From: Metabacillus litoralis
GTDB lineage: Bacteria; Bacillota; Bacilli; Bacillales; Bacillaceae
Direction: 5' to 3'
DNA length: 38,469 bases
NCBI RefSeq assembly: GCF_007994985.1
Contig: NZ_VOQF01000010.1
Coordinates: 1 to 38,469 of the forward strand
The position numbers and the translations under genes are program-made. The notes under the pieces are model-generated. The model did not search any database. It had not been told where the DNA came from and saw only the letters and a list, made by a program, of their open reading frames with translations. The number at the start of each line of letters is the position of its first letter. Position 1 is the first letter of the stretch. This document shows positions 17,190 through 26,827 of this stretch, one piece after another.

Positions 17190-17943
17190 TTACAACCACT
17201 TCCTTTGCCAAATCTAAATAAACCTCTGCCCCTCTAGACCTTGGATCATATATGATAATTGGTTGTCCATGACTTGGTGCTTCACTCAAACGGATATTTC
17301 GAGGAATAATTGTTTTATATACCTTATCCTGAAAATACTTTTTCACTTCATCAATAACTTGAATACCTAAATTGGTTCTAGCATCAAGCATTGTTAGTAA
17401 TACACCTTCAATCATTAAATCAGTATTTAAATGCTTTTGAACAAGTCGCACTGTATTTAATAATTGACTTAATCCTTCTAATGCATAATATTCACATTGA
17501 ACAGGAATTAAAACTGCATCTGAAGCTGTTAATGCATTAATTGTAAGTAAACCTAATGATGGTGGACAATCTATTACCATATAATCATACTCATTTTTGA
17601 CAGTTTCAAGTGCTCTTTTTAATCTAACTTCCCTGGAAATAGTCGGGACTAACTCAATTTCTGCACCTGCTAATTGAATCGTAGCAGGAATAATATCTAG
17701 ATTTTCAACAGCTGTTTGTTTAATTACATCTTTAACATCTGCATCATCTACTAAAATATCATATATGCAATGCTCGACATCTGCTTTCTCGATGCCTATC
17801 CCGCTTGTCGCATTTCCTTGTGGGTCAACATCGACGAGAAGGACTCGTTTACCGATGTATGCTAAGCAAGCACCCAAATTTACAGAGGTTGTTGTTTTAC
17901 CAACTCCACCTTTTTGGTTTGCAATCGCAATAATTTTTCCCAC
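17182..17943 (-). CDS. parA: chromosome-partitioning ATPase ParA (Soj)
   Basis: A deviant Walker-type ATPase that works with ParB in origin segregation and, in B. subtilis, controls DnaA activity and sporulation gene expression. The 253-aa product has the deviant Walker A KGGVGKTTT (11-19) with its signature lysine, Walker A' VDVDPQGNATSG, Walker B MVIDCPPSLG, and a basic DNA-binding C-terminal region. The start is a GTG at 17943, giving M-G-K-I-I-A-I as in B. subtilis Soj. AGGTGA lies 4 nt upstream; the ATG at 17961 has no site. It overlaps parB by 8 nt, implying coupled translation. Confidence 0.97.
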   Translation of the reverse strand: MGKIIAIANQKGGVGKTTTSVNLGACLAYIGKRVLLVDVDPQGNATSGIGIEKADVEHCIYDILVDDADVKDVIKQTAVENLDIIPATIQLAGAEIELVPTISREVRLKRALETVKNEYDYMVIDCPPSLGLLTINALTASDAVLIPVQCEYYALEGLSQLLNTVRLVQKHLNTDLMIEGVLLTMLDARTNLGIQVIDEVKKYFQDKVYKTIIPRNIRLSEAPSHGQPIIIYDPRSRGAEVYLDLAKEVVVNG

Positions 17944-17993
17944 GATGTCACCTGCTTTCATAATACATAATATCTATTATTTAATATCGTTTA

Positions 17994-18022
17994 AACTCCA
18001 TTTATTCTTGGAAAATGGAGTT
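17994..18022 (-). promoter_or_regulatory. hairpin in the parA leader
   Basis: AACTCCATTT (17994-18003) and AAATGGAGTT (18013-18022) form a perfect 10-bp stem about 50 nt upstream of the parA start. The T-tail is weak (GTTTAAAC). It may be an attenuator-like element or an operator. Confidence 0.35.
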
Positions 18023-18310
18023 ATTTCTATCTCTCTATTCACTATTAGCTTCTATTACTAATAGAAACTGATTCAAATGATCAACCTATATATACCATTT
18101 GTTATCATTTTTATATTTTATCATGAAATTCTAGTAAAGGTTTGAATTTTTTACGATTTCCTTGAATTTAGTATTTTCGTTATAGCAAAAATGAATTTTG
18201 TAGAAGAACAGACTATACTTTTTTAGTAGGTTACTATTTCAAAGTTTTCTCTGCTAACTATCACAGAATAATGTTGAAGAAAGCTGAGGAAAAAGTAATA
18301 AAGGATGAGA

Positions 18311-18343
18311 AAAAAGAAAAAGGCCTGACATTTGCCAGTACCT
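18311..18343 (-). terminator. Rho-independent terminator of noc
   Basis: Minus-strand AGG-TA-CTGGC…GTCAG-G-CCT stem followed by TTTTTCTTTTTTC, about 60 nt after the noc stop. Confidence 0.7.
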
Positions 18344-18402
18344 AGCTATAAGTTACATGTAAAAATCCGAAATATTTTATTATAAAGGCAACTATGAAAA
18401 AA

Positions 18403-19299
18403 TTACTTAGGTATTTTTATTGTGAATTGGATATATTCTTCAAATTCTTCTTCTTCTGTATTAAGCTTTACACCGCTATCCTCTACCATTGATAAAGATT
18501 GACGAATTGTATTCATTGCAATTCTAGTATCTCTACTAAATGCTTTACGTTTTGGTTTAGGTTTGACATTATTCTTCTCAAGCAGCTTGACTACCCTATC
18601 TTCTGTTTGTTTAACATTAAGTTGCTTTTCAGTAATCTCTTCTAAGAGTTTCTTTTGCATATCAGGATCCTTTAAAGGAATAAGAGCACGTGCATGACGT
18701 TCTGTTATTGATTTTTGTAATAAAGCATCCTGTACTTCTTGCGGAAGTTTTAGCAATCTTAGTTTATTAGCAATTGTTGATTGACCTTTACCTAATCTCT
18801 GTGCCAATGCTTCTTGAGTAAGATCATGTAATTCAAGTAGTTTCGCATAAGCTACAGCTTCTTCTATAGAAGATAATTCTTCTCTTTGTAGATTTTCAAT
18901 TAAAGCTACACTTGCTGTTTCTGTATCATTGAAATCCTTTACAATTGCAGGTATTACGTCCCATCCTAATGTTTGGACAGCACGCCAACGTCTTTCACCG
19001 GCAATTAATTCAAATCTTCCATCTACTTCACGAACAACAATAGGTTGGATAATACCATGTGTACGAATTGTTAAGGCTAACTCTTCAATTTTTTCATTAG
19101 AAAATACAGTACGTGGCTGAAATCGGTTTGGCACAATGTCTTTTACGACAATTTGTTTAACTTCTTCTCGGTTATCTTCTACTATAGGTTCTTGTTCAAC
19201 ATCATTAATAATGATTGGTTCTGTTTGTTCTAACTGTTCTGTATGTGCTGCTTGTTCTTTTTCTCCTAAACCAAAAAAGCGAGAAAATGGATGCTTCAT
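18403..19299 (-). CDS. noc: nucleoid occlusion protein Noc
   Basis: Noc is a ParB paralogue that binds its own sites and tethers DNA to the membrane, keeping FtsZ rings off the nucleoid. The 298-aa product starts [14 protein letters not shown], the amphipathic membrane-targeting helix that separates Noc from ParB. An acidic linker follows (about 15-48), then the ParB/Srx CTP domain with GERRWR (101-106) and [14 protein letters not shown], then a helix-turn-helix ([24 protein letters not shown]). I saw no Noc-binding palindrome (ATTTCCCGGGAAAT) in this window, as expected for origin-proximal DNA. A near-perfect parS lies just upstream. Confidence 0.97.
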   Translation of the reverse strand: MKHPFSRFFGLGEKEQAAHTEQLEQTEPIIINDVEQEPIVEDNREEVKQIVVKDIVPNRFQPRTVFSNEKIEELALTIRTHGIIQPIVVREVDGRFELIAGERRWRAVQTLGWDVIPAIVKDFNDTETASVALIENLQREELSSIEEAVAYAKLLELHDLTQEALAQRLGKGQSTIANKLRLLKLPQEVQDALLQKSITERHARALIPLKDPDMQKKLLEEITEKQLNVKQTEDRVVKLLEKNNVKPKPKRKAFSRDTRIAMNTIRQSLSMVEDSGVKLNTEEEEFEEYIQFTIKIPK

Positions 19300-19377
19300 G
19301 AGCCTACACCACCTTTAAAAACTACCATTTTTAATATTCTCTTTTTCTAGCGATTTTTCCTGCATATGTTGGAAAGT

Positions 19378-19411
19378 TAGAGTAAATGTTTCATGTGAAA
19401 CATTTACTCTA
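19378..19411. promoter_or_regulatory. parS-like site inside a 34-bp palindrome at the rsmG 3' end
   Basis: TGTTTCATGTGAAACA (19387-19402) matches the parS consensus at all but one position (C to T). It sits at the exact centre of two 16-bp perfect arms, 19378-19393 and 19396-19411, broken only by the central TG. The palindrome covers the rsmG stop codon (19404-19406). It lacks a T-run, so a terminator role is doubtful. Confidence 0.8.
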
Positions 19412-20120
19412 TCGGAAGCTTATTAGGCGTTCCAGGTTTTCTAGGATATTTTTTAGGTGTACTTTTTTGTTTCTCTATTATAAATATTGTTCTTTCGCTA
19501 TTCTCCATTGGTAATTCAAATGAATGGGTTTGTTGAACCTTCCCACCTAAAACTTGAAGCGCTTTTTTCCCAGATTCTAATTCATCCTGAGCAGCTGCCC
19601 CCTTCATAGCGATGAAATACCCTTCTTTTTTTACTAATGGAATACAAAGCTCACTTAAAACTGATAACCTAGCTACTGCTCTTGCTGTCACAATATCATA
19701 GGATTCACGGAATTCAGGAGTTTGTCCAAATGTTTCAGCTCGATCATGATGTAATGTTACATGCTTTAAGCCTAATCGATTTGTAAGCTCTGTTAAAAAT
19801 GTAATTCTTTTTTGTAAAGAATCAACAATTGATACATGTAAATGTGGAAAGCAAATGTTGATTGGTATACTTGGAAAACCAGCACCTGCACCTACATCAC
19901 ATAATGAAAGCGGTTTTGAAAAATCAAAATAGAATGCTGCAGATATTGAATCATAAAAATGCTTTAAATAAACATCCTTCTTATCAGTAATAGACGTTAA
20001 GTTCATCTTCTCGTTCCATTCTACTAGCAATTCATAATATAAATCAAACTGCTCCATTTGTTGAGGAGAAAGATCTATTCCTTTCTCCTTTAAACTTGAT
20101 TGAAATAATGCTGTATCCAT
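19404..20120 (-). CDS. rsmG: 16S rRNA (guanine-N7)-methyltransferase RsmG (GidB)
   Basis: RsmG uses S-adenosylmethionine to methylate N7 of a guanine (E. coli G527) in the 530 loop of 16S rRNA. Loss gives low-level streptomycin resistance. The 238-aa protein has the family motif [21 protein letters not shown] (about 39-59), the SAM-binding loop [13 protein letters not shown] (74-86), and the later [10 protein letters not shown] block. The start is the ATG at 20120, with AAAGG 8 nt upstream; relatives share this start. It lies 16 nt after mnmG. The stop codon lies within the parS palindrome. Confidence 0.96.
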   Translation of the reverse strand: MDTALFQSSLKEKGIDLSPQQMEQFDLYYELLVEWNEKMNLTSITDKKDVYLKHFYDSISAAFYFDFSKPLSLCDVGAGAGFPSIPINICFPHLHVSIVDSLQKRITFLTELTNRLGLKHVTLHHDRAETFGQTPEFRESYDIVTARAVARLSVLSELCIPLVKKEGYFIAMKGAAAQDELESGKKALQVLGGKVQQTHSFELPMENSERTIFIIEKQKSTPKKYPRKPGTPNKLPIE

Positions 20121-20136
20121 ACTCAAAACCTTTCCA

Positions 20137-22026
20137 TTATTGATTAGATACCCGAGCTATTCTTCCTTGCTCAAGATAAACTAGTAAAATTGAGATATCA
20201 GCTGGATTTACGCCTGATATACGAGATGCTTGTGCCATAGATAACGGTCTTACTTCTTTTAATTTTTGACGAGCTTCAGACGCTAATCCATTGATATCAT
20301 CATAATCAATATTTTCTGGGATTTTCTTATTTTCCATTTTCTTTAATTTTTCAACTTGTTGCAAAGACTTTTCAATATAGCCTTCATATTTTGTTTGAAT
20401 TTCCACTTGCTCTGCAACATCAGCATCTACTGGTTTCTCTGCTGGTACGAGCTGTGAAATATGTTCGTAGAGCATTTCTGGTCTTTTTAATAAGTCACTA
20501 GCACGAATACCATCTTTCAATTCACTTCCACCAACAGAAACAATTAAGTCTTGAGTCTCCTGATTCGGCTTAATAAAGATTGAAGCTAATCTTTCCTTTT
20601 CTGCTTCAATTGCTTGCTTCTTCTGTATGAATTTTTCAAATCTCTCATCGGCTATTAATCCTATTTCATGACCGACTTCTGTTAAACGTAAATCAGCATT
20701 ATCATGTCTTAGTAGTAGACGATATTCTGCTCTTGATGTTAATAAGCGATAAGGCTCACTTGTTCCTTTTGTAACTAAATCATCAATAAGTACACCAATA
20801 TAAGCATCTGATCGACTAAGTATTACTTCTTTTCGTCCTAATGCTTTTTGAGCAGCATTGATTCCAGCCATAAGTCCTTGACCAGCTGCTTCTTCATAGC
20901 CAGATGTTCCATTAATTTGCCCAGCTGTATATAATGATGTGATTTTTTTCGTCTCTAATGTTGGCCATAATTGCGTTGGAACAATTGCATCATATTCAAT
21001 TGCATATCCAGCTCTCATCATTTGAACATTTTCAAGACCAGGAATTGTTTTTAAAATTTGCTGTTGAACATCTTCCGGTAAGCTAGTTGATAGACCTTGA
21101 ACATATACTTCTTGTGTATTCCGGCCTTCAGGCTCTAAGAAAATTTGATGACGCGGCTTATCATTAAAACGAACAACCTTATCTTCAATCGATGGACAAT
21201 AGCGCGGTCCTGTTCCTTTAATCATGCCAGAATACATTGGAGAGCGGTGTAAATTATTATCAATAATTTGATGTGTCTGCTCACTCGTATATGTTAACCA
21301 ACATGGAAGCTGATCTGTTATATATTTGGTTGTTTCATAAGAAAATGCTCGTGGCACTTCATCACCAGGCTGAATCTCTGTTTTACTATAGTCAATCGAA
21401 TGACTATTAACACGTGGAGGTGTACCTGTTTTGAAACGCACTAAATCAAAGCCTAACTCTTGTAAGTGTTCAGATAATTTAATAGAAGGTTGTTGATTAT
21501 TTGGACCACTTGAGTACTTGAGGTCACCTAAGATAATTTCACCTCGTAAAAATGTCCCTGTAGTAATAACAACAGATTTTGCAGCATATTCTGCACCTGT
21601 TTGAGTAACAACACCCTTACAAACATCATCTTCAATTATTAAATGATCCACCATTCCTTGTAATAAGGTAAGGTTTTTTTCATTTTCCATTGTTTTTTTC
21701 ATTTCATGTTGATAGGAAAATTTATCTGCTTGTGCACGAAGCGCTCTAACAGCAGGCCCTTTTCCTGTATTTAACATTCTCATTTGAATATGAGTTTTGT
21801 CGATATTTTTCCCCATCTCTCCACCTAAAGCATCAATTTCCCGAACAACGATCCCTTTAGCTGGACCTCCAACAGATGGATTACATGGCATGAAGGCTAC
21901 CATATCTAAATTTATTGTTATGACCAATGTCTTTGCACCCATTCTTGCTGATGCTAATGCTGACTCACAGCCAGCATGACCTGCACCGACTACAATGACA
22001 TCATAATCTCCTGCTTTATAAGACAT
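20137..22026 (-). CDS. mnmG: tRNA uridine-5-carboxymethylaminomethyl modification enzyme MnmG (GidA)
   Basis: MnmG, with MnmE, builds the cmnm5 group on the wobble U34 of several tRNAs, using FAD, methylene-THF and glycine. The 629-aa product has the FAD dinucleotide loop GAGHAG (14-19), the [11 protein letters not shown] block with a conserved Cys, [17 protein letters not shown] with its second conserved Cys, and [19 protein letters not shown] near the FAD site. The helical C-terminal domain that docks MnmE and tRNA ends ARVSNQ. GGAGG precedes the ATG. It sits 62 nt downstream of mnmE in one operon with rsmG. Confidence 0.98.
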   Translation of the reverse strand: MSYKAGDYDVIVVGAGHAGCESALASARMGAKTLVITINLDMVAFMPCNPSVGGPAKGIVVREIDALGGEMGKNIDKTHIQMRMLNTGKGPAVRALRAQADKFSYQHEMKKTMENEKNLTLLQGMVDHLIIEDDVCKGVVTQTGAEYAAKSVVITTGTFLRGEIILGDLKYSSGPNNQQPSIKLSEHLQELGFDLVRFKTGTPPRVNSHSIDYSKTEIQPGDEVPRAFSYETTKYITDQLPCWLTYTSEQTHQIIDNNLHRSPMYSGMIKGTGPRYCPSIEDKVVRFNDKPRHQIFLEPEGRNTQEVYVQGLSTSLPEDVQQQILKTIPGLENVQMMRAGYAIEYDAIVPTQLWPTLETKKITSLYTAGQINGTSGYEEAAGQGLMAGINAAQKALGRKEVILSRSDAYIGVLIDDLVTKGTSEPYRLLTSRAEYRLLLRHDNADLRLTEVGHEIGLIADERFEKFIQKKQAIEAEKERLASIFIKPNQETQDLIVSVGGSELKDGIRASDLLKRPEMLYEHISQLVPAEKPVDADVAEQVEIQTKYEGYIEKSLQQVEKLKKMENKKIPENIDYDDINGLASEARQKLKEVRPLSMAQASRISGVNPADISILLVYLEQGRIARVSNQ

Positions 22027-22088
22027 TATTTACCTCCTTTTATCTCATATATTAATTTTAAAAGCTAGATTTTATATACAAAGCCTTT

Positions 22089-23474
22089 TTATTTTCCTAG
22101 GCAAAATTGTGAAAATAGCTGGTCAATTAAGCTTTCGTGTACTGCATCACCAATTATTTCACCTAATTGTTCCCAACAACGAGTTAAGTCTATTTGAACG
22201 ATATCAATTGGAATTCCCGCTTCAATGCCTGTTAGTGCATCATCAATAGAAGTTTTAGCTGCAGTTAATAGTGCAATATGTCTTGAATTAGAGACATATG
22301 TTAAGTCACCGCTCTGGACATTACCTTGGAAAAATAAAGAGCTAATTGCTTCCTCTAATTCATCAATACCTTTTTCCTCTAATAATGAGGTTGTAACAAC
22401 AGGTCTTCCATTAGCTAATTCATTCACCTGTTTAAGGTCAATATTCTTTTCTAGGTCTGTTTTATTTACTATGACAATGATATCCATGCCTTTAACAGCC
22501 TCGAACAATTTGATATCCTCTTGTGATAGGAGCTCATTATAATTAAGTACTAATAGAATTAGATCCGCTTCTTTTAAAACTTTCCTCGATCTCTCGACAC
22601 CAATACGTTCTACTATATCTTCAGTTTCTCTAATACCAGCTGTATCGACTAATTTTAGAGGCACACCGCGAACATTAACATACTCTTCGATAACATCCCG
22701 AGTTGTTCCTGGAATATCTGTAACAATTGCTTTATTTTCATGTACCAAACTATTTAATAAAGAAGATTTCCCAACATTAGGTCTTCCGATAATAACTGTT
22801 GATAGACCTTCTCTTAATATTTTACCCTGTTGTGAGGTTTGTAACAGTTTATCAATTTCAGCTTTAACAAATGAGGCTTTTTCAATAAGCATATTATGTG
22901 TCATTTCTTCCACATCATCATACTCAGGATAATCAATATTCACCTCTACATGTGCTAATGTCTCTAATATTTCTTGTCGGAGCTTTTGCACAAGCTTCGA
23001 AAGCTTTCCTTCCATTTGACCTAATGCTACATTCATAGCTCGATCTGTTTTTGCCCGAATTAAATCCATTACTGCTTCAGCTTGAGATAAGTCAATACGT
23101 CCATTTAAAAATGCACGTTTAGTAAACTCACCTGGCTCAGCAAGTCTAGCTCCATTTTGTACGGCTAGTTGCAGCACTTTATTTACAGTAACCAAGCCAC
23201 CATGACAATTTATTTCTACAACATTTTCTCTTGTGAAAGTTCTTGGACCTCTCATTAAAGAGACCATTACTTCCTCAACAATTTGACCTGTTGCTGGATC
23301 GATAATATGTCCGTAATGGATCGTATGGGAGTCAACCTCTTTGAGCCTCTTATTGGAAGGTGCCTTAAATAGTTTATCTGCAATTTCAATTGCTTCTTCG
23401 CCACTTAATCTGACAATTGCAATTGCTCCTTCCCCTAACGGCGTTGATATCGCTGTGATTGTATCTAACTCCAT
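22089..23474 (-). CDS. mnmE: tRNA modification GTPase MnmE (TrmE/ThdF)
   Basis: MnmE is the GTPase partner of MnmG in wobble-uridine modification. The 461-aa product has an N-terminal tetrahydrofolate-binding domain (about 1-118), a helical domain, an inserted G domain (about 220-380) with GRPNVGKS (230-237), DTAGIRE and NKTD, and the invariant C-terminal CLGK whose cysteine is needed for activity. The start is the ATG at 23474, 8 nt after AGGTGA; the GTG at 23486 is part of that ribosome-binding site. Upstream lies a cluster of DnaA boxes, so DnaA may influence transcription. Confidence 0.98.
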   Translation of the reverse strand: MELDTITAISTPLGEGAIAIVRLSGEEAIEIADKLFKAPSNKRLKEVDSHTIHYGHIIDPATGQIVEEVMVSLMRGPRTFTRENVVEINCHGGLVTVNKVLQLAVQNGARLAEPGEFTKRAFLNGRIDLSQAEAVMDLIRAKTDRAMNVALGQMEGKLSKLVQKLRQEILETLAHVEVNIDYPEYDDVEEMTHNMLIEKASFVKAEIDKLLQTSQQGKILREGLSTVIIGRPNVGKSSLLNSLVHENKAIVTDIPGTTRDVIEEYVNVRGVPLKLVDTAGIRETEDIVERIGVERSRKVLKEADLILLVLNYNELLSQEDIKLFEAVKGMDIIVIVNKTDLEKNIDLKQVNELANGRPVVTTSLLEEKGIDELEEAISSLFFQGNVQSGDLTYVSNSRHIALLTAAKTSIDDALTGIEAGIPIDIVQIDLTRCWEQLGEIIGDAVHESLIDQLFSQFCLGK

Positions 23475-23798
23475 CTTTACGATCACCTCTCTTTTTTATA
23501 TCTATATATTCATCAAATTACTTGACCAAAATTTAAAGATAGCACAATTTATTTTTATAAGAAAGTAAAATCATATTTGATTTATCCACAATGAGTTTCT
23601 ACCTAGATTATTCCCTTTATTCATTTTAACTTATCCACATGTTAATAACAATATTTTACCTTATTAGCTTTTTTTCTTATCCCCAAATGAGAATATTGCA
23701 AGTAACCTATCTATTGGTGAAAAGCATAAGAATATAAAAATTAGGTTAATACACGAAGAATTTAGGGTATAAAAAAAGGGATGACTAGTAAGTAATAG
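23475..23798. other. 324-bp gap between mnmE and jag
   Basis: It contains three DnaA boxes (23582-23685) and the jag terminator (23771-23810). The mnmE promoter should lie at about 23500-23580, where the DNA is AT-rich, but no strong pair of hexamers is seen. Confidence 0.6.
23582..23685. promoter_or_regulatory. DnaA-box cluster outside the origin (mnmE–jag)
   Basis: TTATCCACA occurs exactly at 23582-23590 and 23631-23639, and TTATCCCCA (one mismatch) at 23677-23685, all in the same direction. B. subtilis also binds DnaA between jag and mnmE (thdF), as one of several clusters that titrate DnaA near the origin. Confidence 0.8.
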
Positions 23799-23810
23799 TC
23801 ATCCCTTTTT
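23771..23810 (-). terminator. Rho-independent terminator of the yidC–jag operon
   Basis: AAAGGGATGACTA (minus, 23796-23808) pairs perfectly over 13 bp with 23775-23787 and is followed by seven T's. It overlaps the jag stop codon. Confidence 0.93.
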
Positions 23811-24425
23811 CTTCGGTGAAATAACCAAATGTCGATTTGGTTCCTCACCTACTGAATATGTTTTTAATTCTGGATATTTAGCTAAAGCAGCATGAATAAT
23901 CTTTCGTTCATTTGAAGGCATTGGTTCAAGAGAAGCTTTATTTGATGTACGTTTAACCTGCTGTGCTAACCTTGCTGCAAGTAAAATAAGAGTTTCTTTT
24001 CTTCGTTCACGATAATTTTCTGCATCAATTATAATTTGCAAATAGTGATCTGAGTATCTGTTTGCGACTAATTGAGTTAAAAATTGTAGTGAATTTAAAG
24101 TTTGTCCTCTTTTTCCGATTAATACAGCCATATTATCGCCTGTGATTTGAAAAGTTGCCGTTTTGCCACTTTTCTTTACATCAATTTTAGCTTCAATTCC
24201 CATTTTTCGAATAACTTCAGATAAGAAAGCATGGGATTCTTTAACTGGATCTTGTTTAAGAACTACCTTTACAATTGCAGGTTTTTTGCCAAAAATCCCA
24301 AGAATTCCTTTTTTACCTTCTTCTAAAATCGTAATTTCAATTTCATCTTTTGTAGCTTGTAATGTTTTTAATGCTGCTTCTACTGCTTCTTCGACAGTAT
24401 GTCCATTAGCAGTTACTTCTTTCAC
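23799..24425 (-). CDS. jag: RNA-binding protein Jag (KhpB)
   Basis: Jag/KhpB is a cytoplasmic RNA-binding protein linked to YidC and to cell elongation and wall synthesis control. The 208-aa product has the Jag N-terminal domain (about 3-52, with the [13 protein letters not shown] motif), a KH domain (about 78-150) with the RNA-binding loop GKRGQT (104-109), and an R3H domain (about 150-207) around [14 protein letters not shown]. Its start overlaps the yidC stop by 4 nt, so expression is coupled. The terminator stem begins within its last codons. Confidence 0.96.
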   Translation of the reverse strand: MKEVTANGHTVEEAVEAALKTLQATKDEIEITILEEGKKGILGIFGKKPAIVKVVLKQDPVKESHAFLSEVIRKMGIEAKIDVKKSGKTATFQITGDNMAVLIGKRGQTLNSLQFLTQLVANRYSDHYLQIIIDAENYRERRKETLILLAARLAQQVKRTSNKASLEPMPSNERKIIHAALAKYPELKTYSVGEEPNRHLVISPKKKG

Positions 24426-25201
24426 TTCTTCTTTCCTCCATCTTTTGGAGAAGATGCTGCAGCTTTTAACTCAGGACCTTTAACAAAATAGGTTTGGACA
24501 ATCATGAATAAGTTACCTACTACCCAATACAATGATAAAGCTGCAGGGAAGCTAATCGCAAAAACTACGATCATGATAGGCATAATCCATAACATCATTG
24601 CCATTTGAGGATTTTGGTTAGCTGTTCCAGCCATCATCATCTTTTGTTGAACAAATGTTGTAACACCTGCAACAAGTGGAAGAATAAAGTATGGATCTCG
24701 TTCACCTAAATCAAACCATAAGAATGTGTGTTCAGCTATTTCTTCTGTTCTCATAATTGCATGATAAAAACCAATTAATATTGGCATCTGAACGATTAAT
24801 GGGAAACATCCAGCAAGTGGGTTTACTCCATGCTTCTGAAAAAGTGCCATTGTTTCTTGTTGAAGCTTTTGTTGAGTTTGTTGATCTTTAGAACTATATT
24901 GTTCTTTAAGCTTTTGCATTTCTGGTTGAATAGCTTGCATTGCCTTAGAGCTTTTCGTTTGTTTAATCATTAACGGTAAAATGGCCAGACGAATAATAAG
25001 GGTTACTATAACAATAGCAATACCATAATTATCTCCTGTTATTTCTGCAAAGTATGTGATCAATTGGGATAAAGGATAAACAATATATTTATTCCAAAAT
25101 CCTTCACTTTCAGATGTAATCGGTACATTTACCTCTGTACACCCAGTTAATAGGGTTAATACACTTATTAACCCTGCGATTAAAAGTATGCGCCTCTTCA
25201 A
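24422..25201 (-). CDS. yidC: membrane protein insertase YidC1 (SpoIIIJ)
   Basis: YidC inserts and folds membrane proteins; the SpoIIIJ form is needed for sigma-G activation during sporulation. The 259-aa product is a lipoprotein with signal peptide and lipobox LLTGC (Cys21). Five further membrane segments follow, with the conserved substrate-contacting arginine in [12 protein letters not shown], a charged cytoplasmic hairpin (about 85-120), and a basic C-terminal tail. The start is a TTG at 25201 (TTG-AAG-AGG) behind GGAGG at 9 nt. It precedes jag with a 4-nt overlap and follows rnpA. Confidence 0.96.
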   Translation of the reverse strand: MKRRILLIAGLISVLTLLTGCTEVNVPITSESEGFWNKYIVYPLSQLITYFAEITGDNYGIAIVIVTLIIRLAILPLMIKQTKSSKAMQAIQPEMQKLKEQYSSKDQQTQQKLQQETMALFQKHGVNPLAGCFPLIVQMPILIGFYHAIMRTEEIAEHTFLWFDLGERDPYFILPLVAGVTTFVQQKMMMAGTANQNPQMAMMLWIMPIMIVVFAISFPAALSLYWVVGNLFMIVQTYFVKGPELKAAASSPKDGGKKK

Positions 25202-25361
25202 ACCTTTTTGCCTCCTAACAAATTATTAATACCATTGAATGTGTATACGTACGTTAAAAGATAGAAAAAGTTCCACATAATTAATATCTTACCATTTTTA
25301 TCTTTATAATTCTTTTATATGAACAAGTTTTCGCTAGAGTAATTTCAACAATTTTCAACAG

Positions 25362-25706
25362 TTATGATGACTGAAAAATTTTCGCTTTTCGAAACAAATG
25401 GTTTAAACTGCTCTTCACTTCATGATAATTCATTTGGGCAGCAGGTTTTCTTGCTATTATAATGAATTCTTTACCATGTACAAGCTTATCTTTTTCTTCT
25501 AGAAATACTTGTCGAATTAACCGCTTAACTTTATTTCTTGTCACAGCATTTCCTATCTTTTTACTTACAGACAAACCCACTCTAAATTCTTTTTCTTCTC
25601 TTTCACTATAGATATAAAGAACAAATTGTCTATTCGCAATTGATTTACCCTTTTTAAAAACCTTTTGAAAATCTTTATTCTTCTTAATTCGATATTTCCT
25701 TCTCAT
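25362..25706 (-). CDS. rnpA: ribonuclease P protein component
   Basis: RnpA binds the RNase P RNA and helps it cleave the 5' leaders of pre-tRNAs. The 114-aa basic protein shows the family pattern: [21 protein letters not shown] at the N terminus, [25 protein letters not shown] (the RNR-type motif that contacts RNA), then [20 protein letters not shown]. The start is the ATG at 25706, with GGAG 8 nt upstream; a GTG at 25715 lies within that site. A strong terminator separates it from rpmH (25942-25970), so it depends on readthrough or on a promoter in 25707-25941 that I could not identify. Confidence 0.97.
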   Translation of the reverse strand: MRRKYRIKKNKDFQKVFKKGKSIANRQFVLYIYSEREEKEFRVGLSVSKKIGNAVTRNKVKRLIRQVFLEEKDKLVHGKEFIIIARKPAAQMNYHEVKSSLNHLFRKAKIFQSS

Positions 25707-25941
25707 TCGTTTCACTCCGGTATGTTCTGTTTATTTCTAACAGAATTCTCACCTTCATTATGTCTGAAATAATTCTGATTTAAACTAGTCAAGATCTACC
25801 CCGACATAAAACATTTATGTATTAAATAGATTTCAATGAATTTCTCTTCTTTTCATTAAGACTCTGTTAAAAACTAAAATCACCATTCAGCTTTAATATA
25901 GCTTTGATTTAAGAAGCAATTTAATGAAATCTACTTAGTTG

Positions 25942-25970
25942 AAAAAAAAGACCACTGATTTGTCAGTGGC
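25942..25970 (-). terminator. Rho-independent terminator of rpmH
   Basis: CCACTGA (25963-25969, minus) pairs with TCAGTGG (25952-25958) over a 4-nt loop and is followed by TCTTTTTTTT. Confidence 0.93.
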
Positions 25971-26105
25971 CTATGCTGATAATACTTTTCTTCCTCGGCG
26001 ACGACGGCGAGCAAGAACTTTACGTCCATTAGCTGTGCTCATGCGGCTACGGAAACCATGAACTTTACTACGTTTGCGTTTATTTGGTTGATAAGTACGT
26101 TTCAT
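25971..26105 (-). CDS. rpmH: 50S ribosomal protein L34
   Basis: L34 is the smallest ribosomal proteins' typical 44-aa basic chain, buried in 23S rRNA. Translation of 26105 to 25971 gives [20 protein letters not shown] at the start and an arginine-rich end with [23 protein letters not shown] precedes the ATG. The promoter at 26151-26180 is near consensus and the terminator follows the stop directly, so a short abundant mRNA is expected. The rpmH–rnpA–yidC–jag order left of dnaA is conserved across bacteria. Confidence 0.97.
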   Translation of the reverse strand: MKRTYQPNKRKRSKVHGFRSRMSTANGRKVLARRRRRGRKVLSA

Positions 26106-26150
26106 ATATGACACCTCCCTGAGGAATAACAGTTAAAGACAGTCCTACTA

Positions 26151-26180
26151 ATTATAGTTACCTAACATAGGAATTGTCAA
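26151..26180 (-). promoter_or_regulatory. rpmH sigma-A promoter
   Basis: Minus-strand TTGACA (26175-26180), an 18-nt spacer and TATAAT (26151-26156): both hexamers are perfect. Confidence 0.88.
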
Positions 26181-26388
26181 CCACTGAAACGTTTTTATTA
26201 ATAAAGGCTATTTAATTTGTCTTTTAAAAAAGCTGTTTTTGCAAACTTTGTTGCTTTTAAATATCCGAAGCAATCAGCACTGTATTAGGTATAGGGGCAT
26301 CTTGTCTTCATAAAATGGTACCCTTATGGTGGAAAAACACTTTTTTCACTCCAATTGTTACATAGCAACAATCGTTCAGGAAAGAGCC

Positions 26389-26420
26389 TTAAAAAAACAG
26401 CATTTTTACATATTGCTGTT
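26389..26420 (-). terminator. orphan leftward terminator
   Basis: Minus-strand AACAGCA (26414-26420) pairs with TGCTGTT (26396-26402) and runs into TTTTTTT-AAGG. No minus-strand gene lies between it and the origin. Confidence 0.65.
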
Positions 26421-26446
26421 AATTTCCGTCACAGCAGGTTGCTTTC
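26418..26446. repeat. decayed copy C of the GTTGATTTCCG… repeat
   Basis: It begins GTTAATTTCCGTCACAGC and matches copy A (from 9781) at 20 of the first 28 positions, including the conserved GCTTT. No right terminal repeat is seen. Confidence 0.4.
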
Positions 26447-26738
26447 CCAGTGAGAAATATGAGCCTGTCCCTCTTTCTCATACTTTCTTACTTAAAATTT
26501 ATTTATTCTTCTCAAACACAATGCTTTAAAAAACATTAAGCTCTTGCCTGGTTTTAATAAATTTGATCTTCTTCCGCTTCACAAAATTTCGTCATACCCT
26601 CCTTATTAATCACAAGTTGATTTTTGTCATATTCTTATTCCCTAAATTTAAAGATTTACCACTTTTTTCACCCTTATATCCCTGCTAATACATTTATAAT
26701 TTTTTTACTTCCCACAAGAATCATTTTTTTATTACCTG

Positions 26739-26784
26739 ATTTTAGGATCTATTTCTTCATAATTTTAGGATCTATTTCTTCATA
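26739..26784. repeat. perfect 23-bp tandem duplication
   Basis: Bases 26739-26761 and 26762-26784 are identical over all 23 positions (each starts ATTTTAGGATC and ends TTCTTCATA), directly head to tail. Confidence 0.95.
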
Positions 26785-26827
26785 TTTTTCTGCCTTAAAA
26801 AGTACTTTTATGTACAACTCCACCCCC

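Larger units (their letters stand above)
17944..18402. other. 459-bp gap between parA and noc
   Basis: The gap holds a hairpin in the parA leader (17994-18022), a TTCTATTA-C-TAATAGAA dyad (18050-18066) and the noc terminator (18311-18343). The parA promoter must lie here, but no clear -35/-10 pair was found. Nothing coding is seen. Confidence 0.5.

Noticed and set aside
22225-24483. Plus-strand frames of about 105 codons opposite mnmE (22225-22542) and jag/yidC (24163-24483)
   Set aside because: Antisense shadows of well-conserved genes with low-complexity Ser/Thr composition and no ribosome-binding sites.
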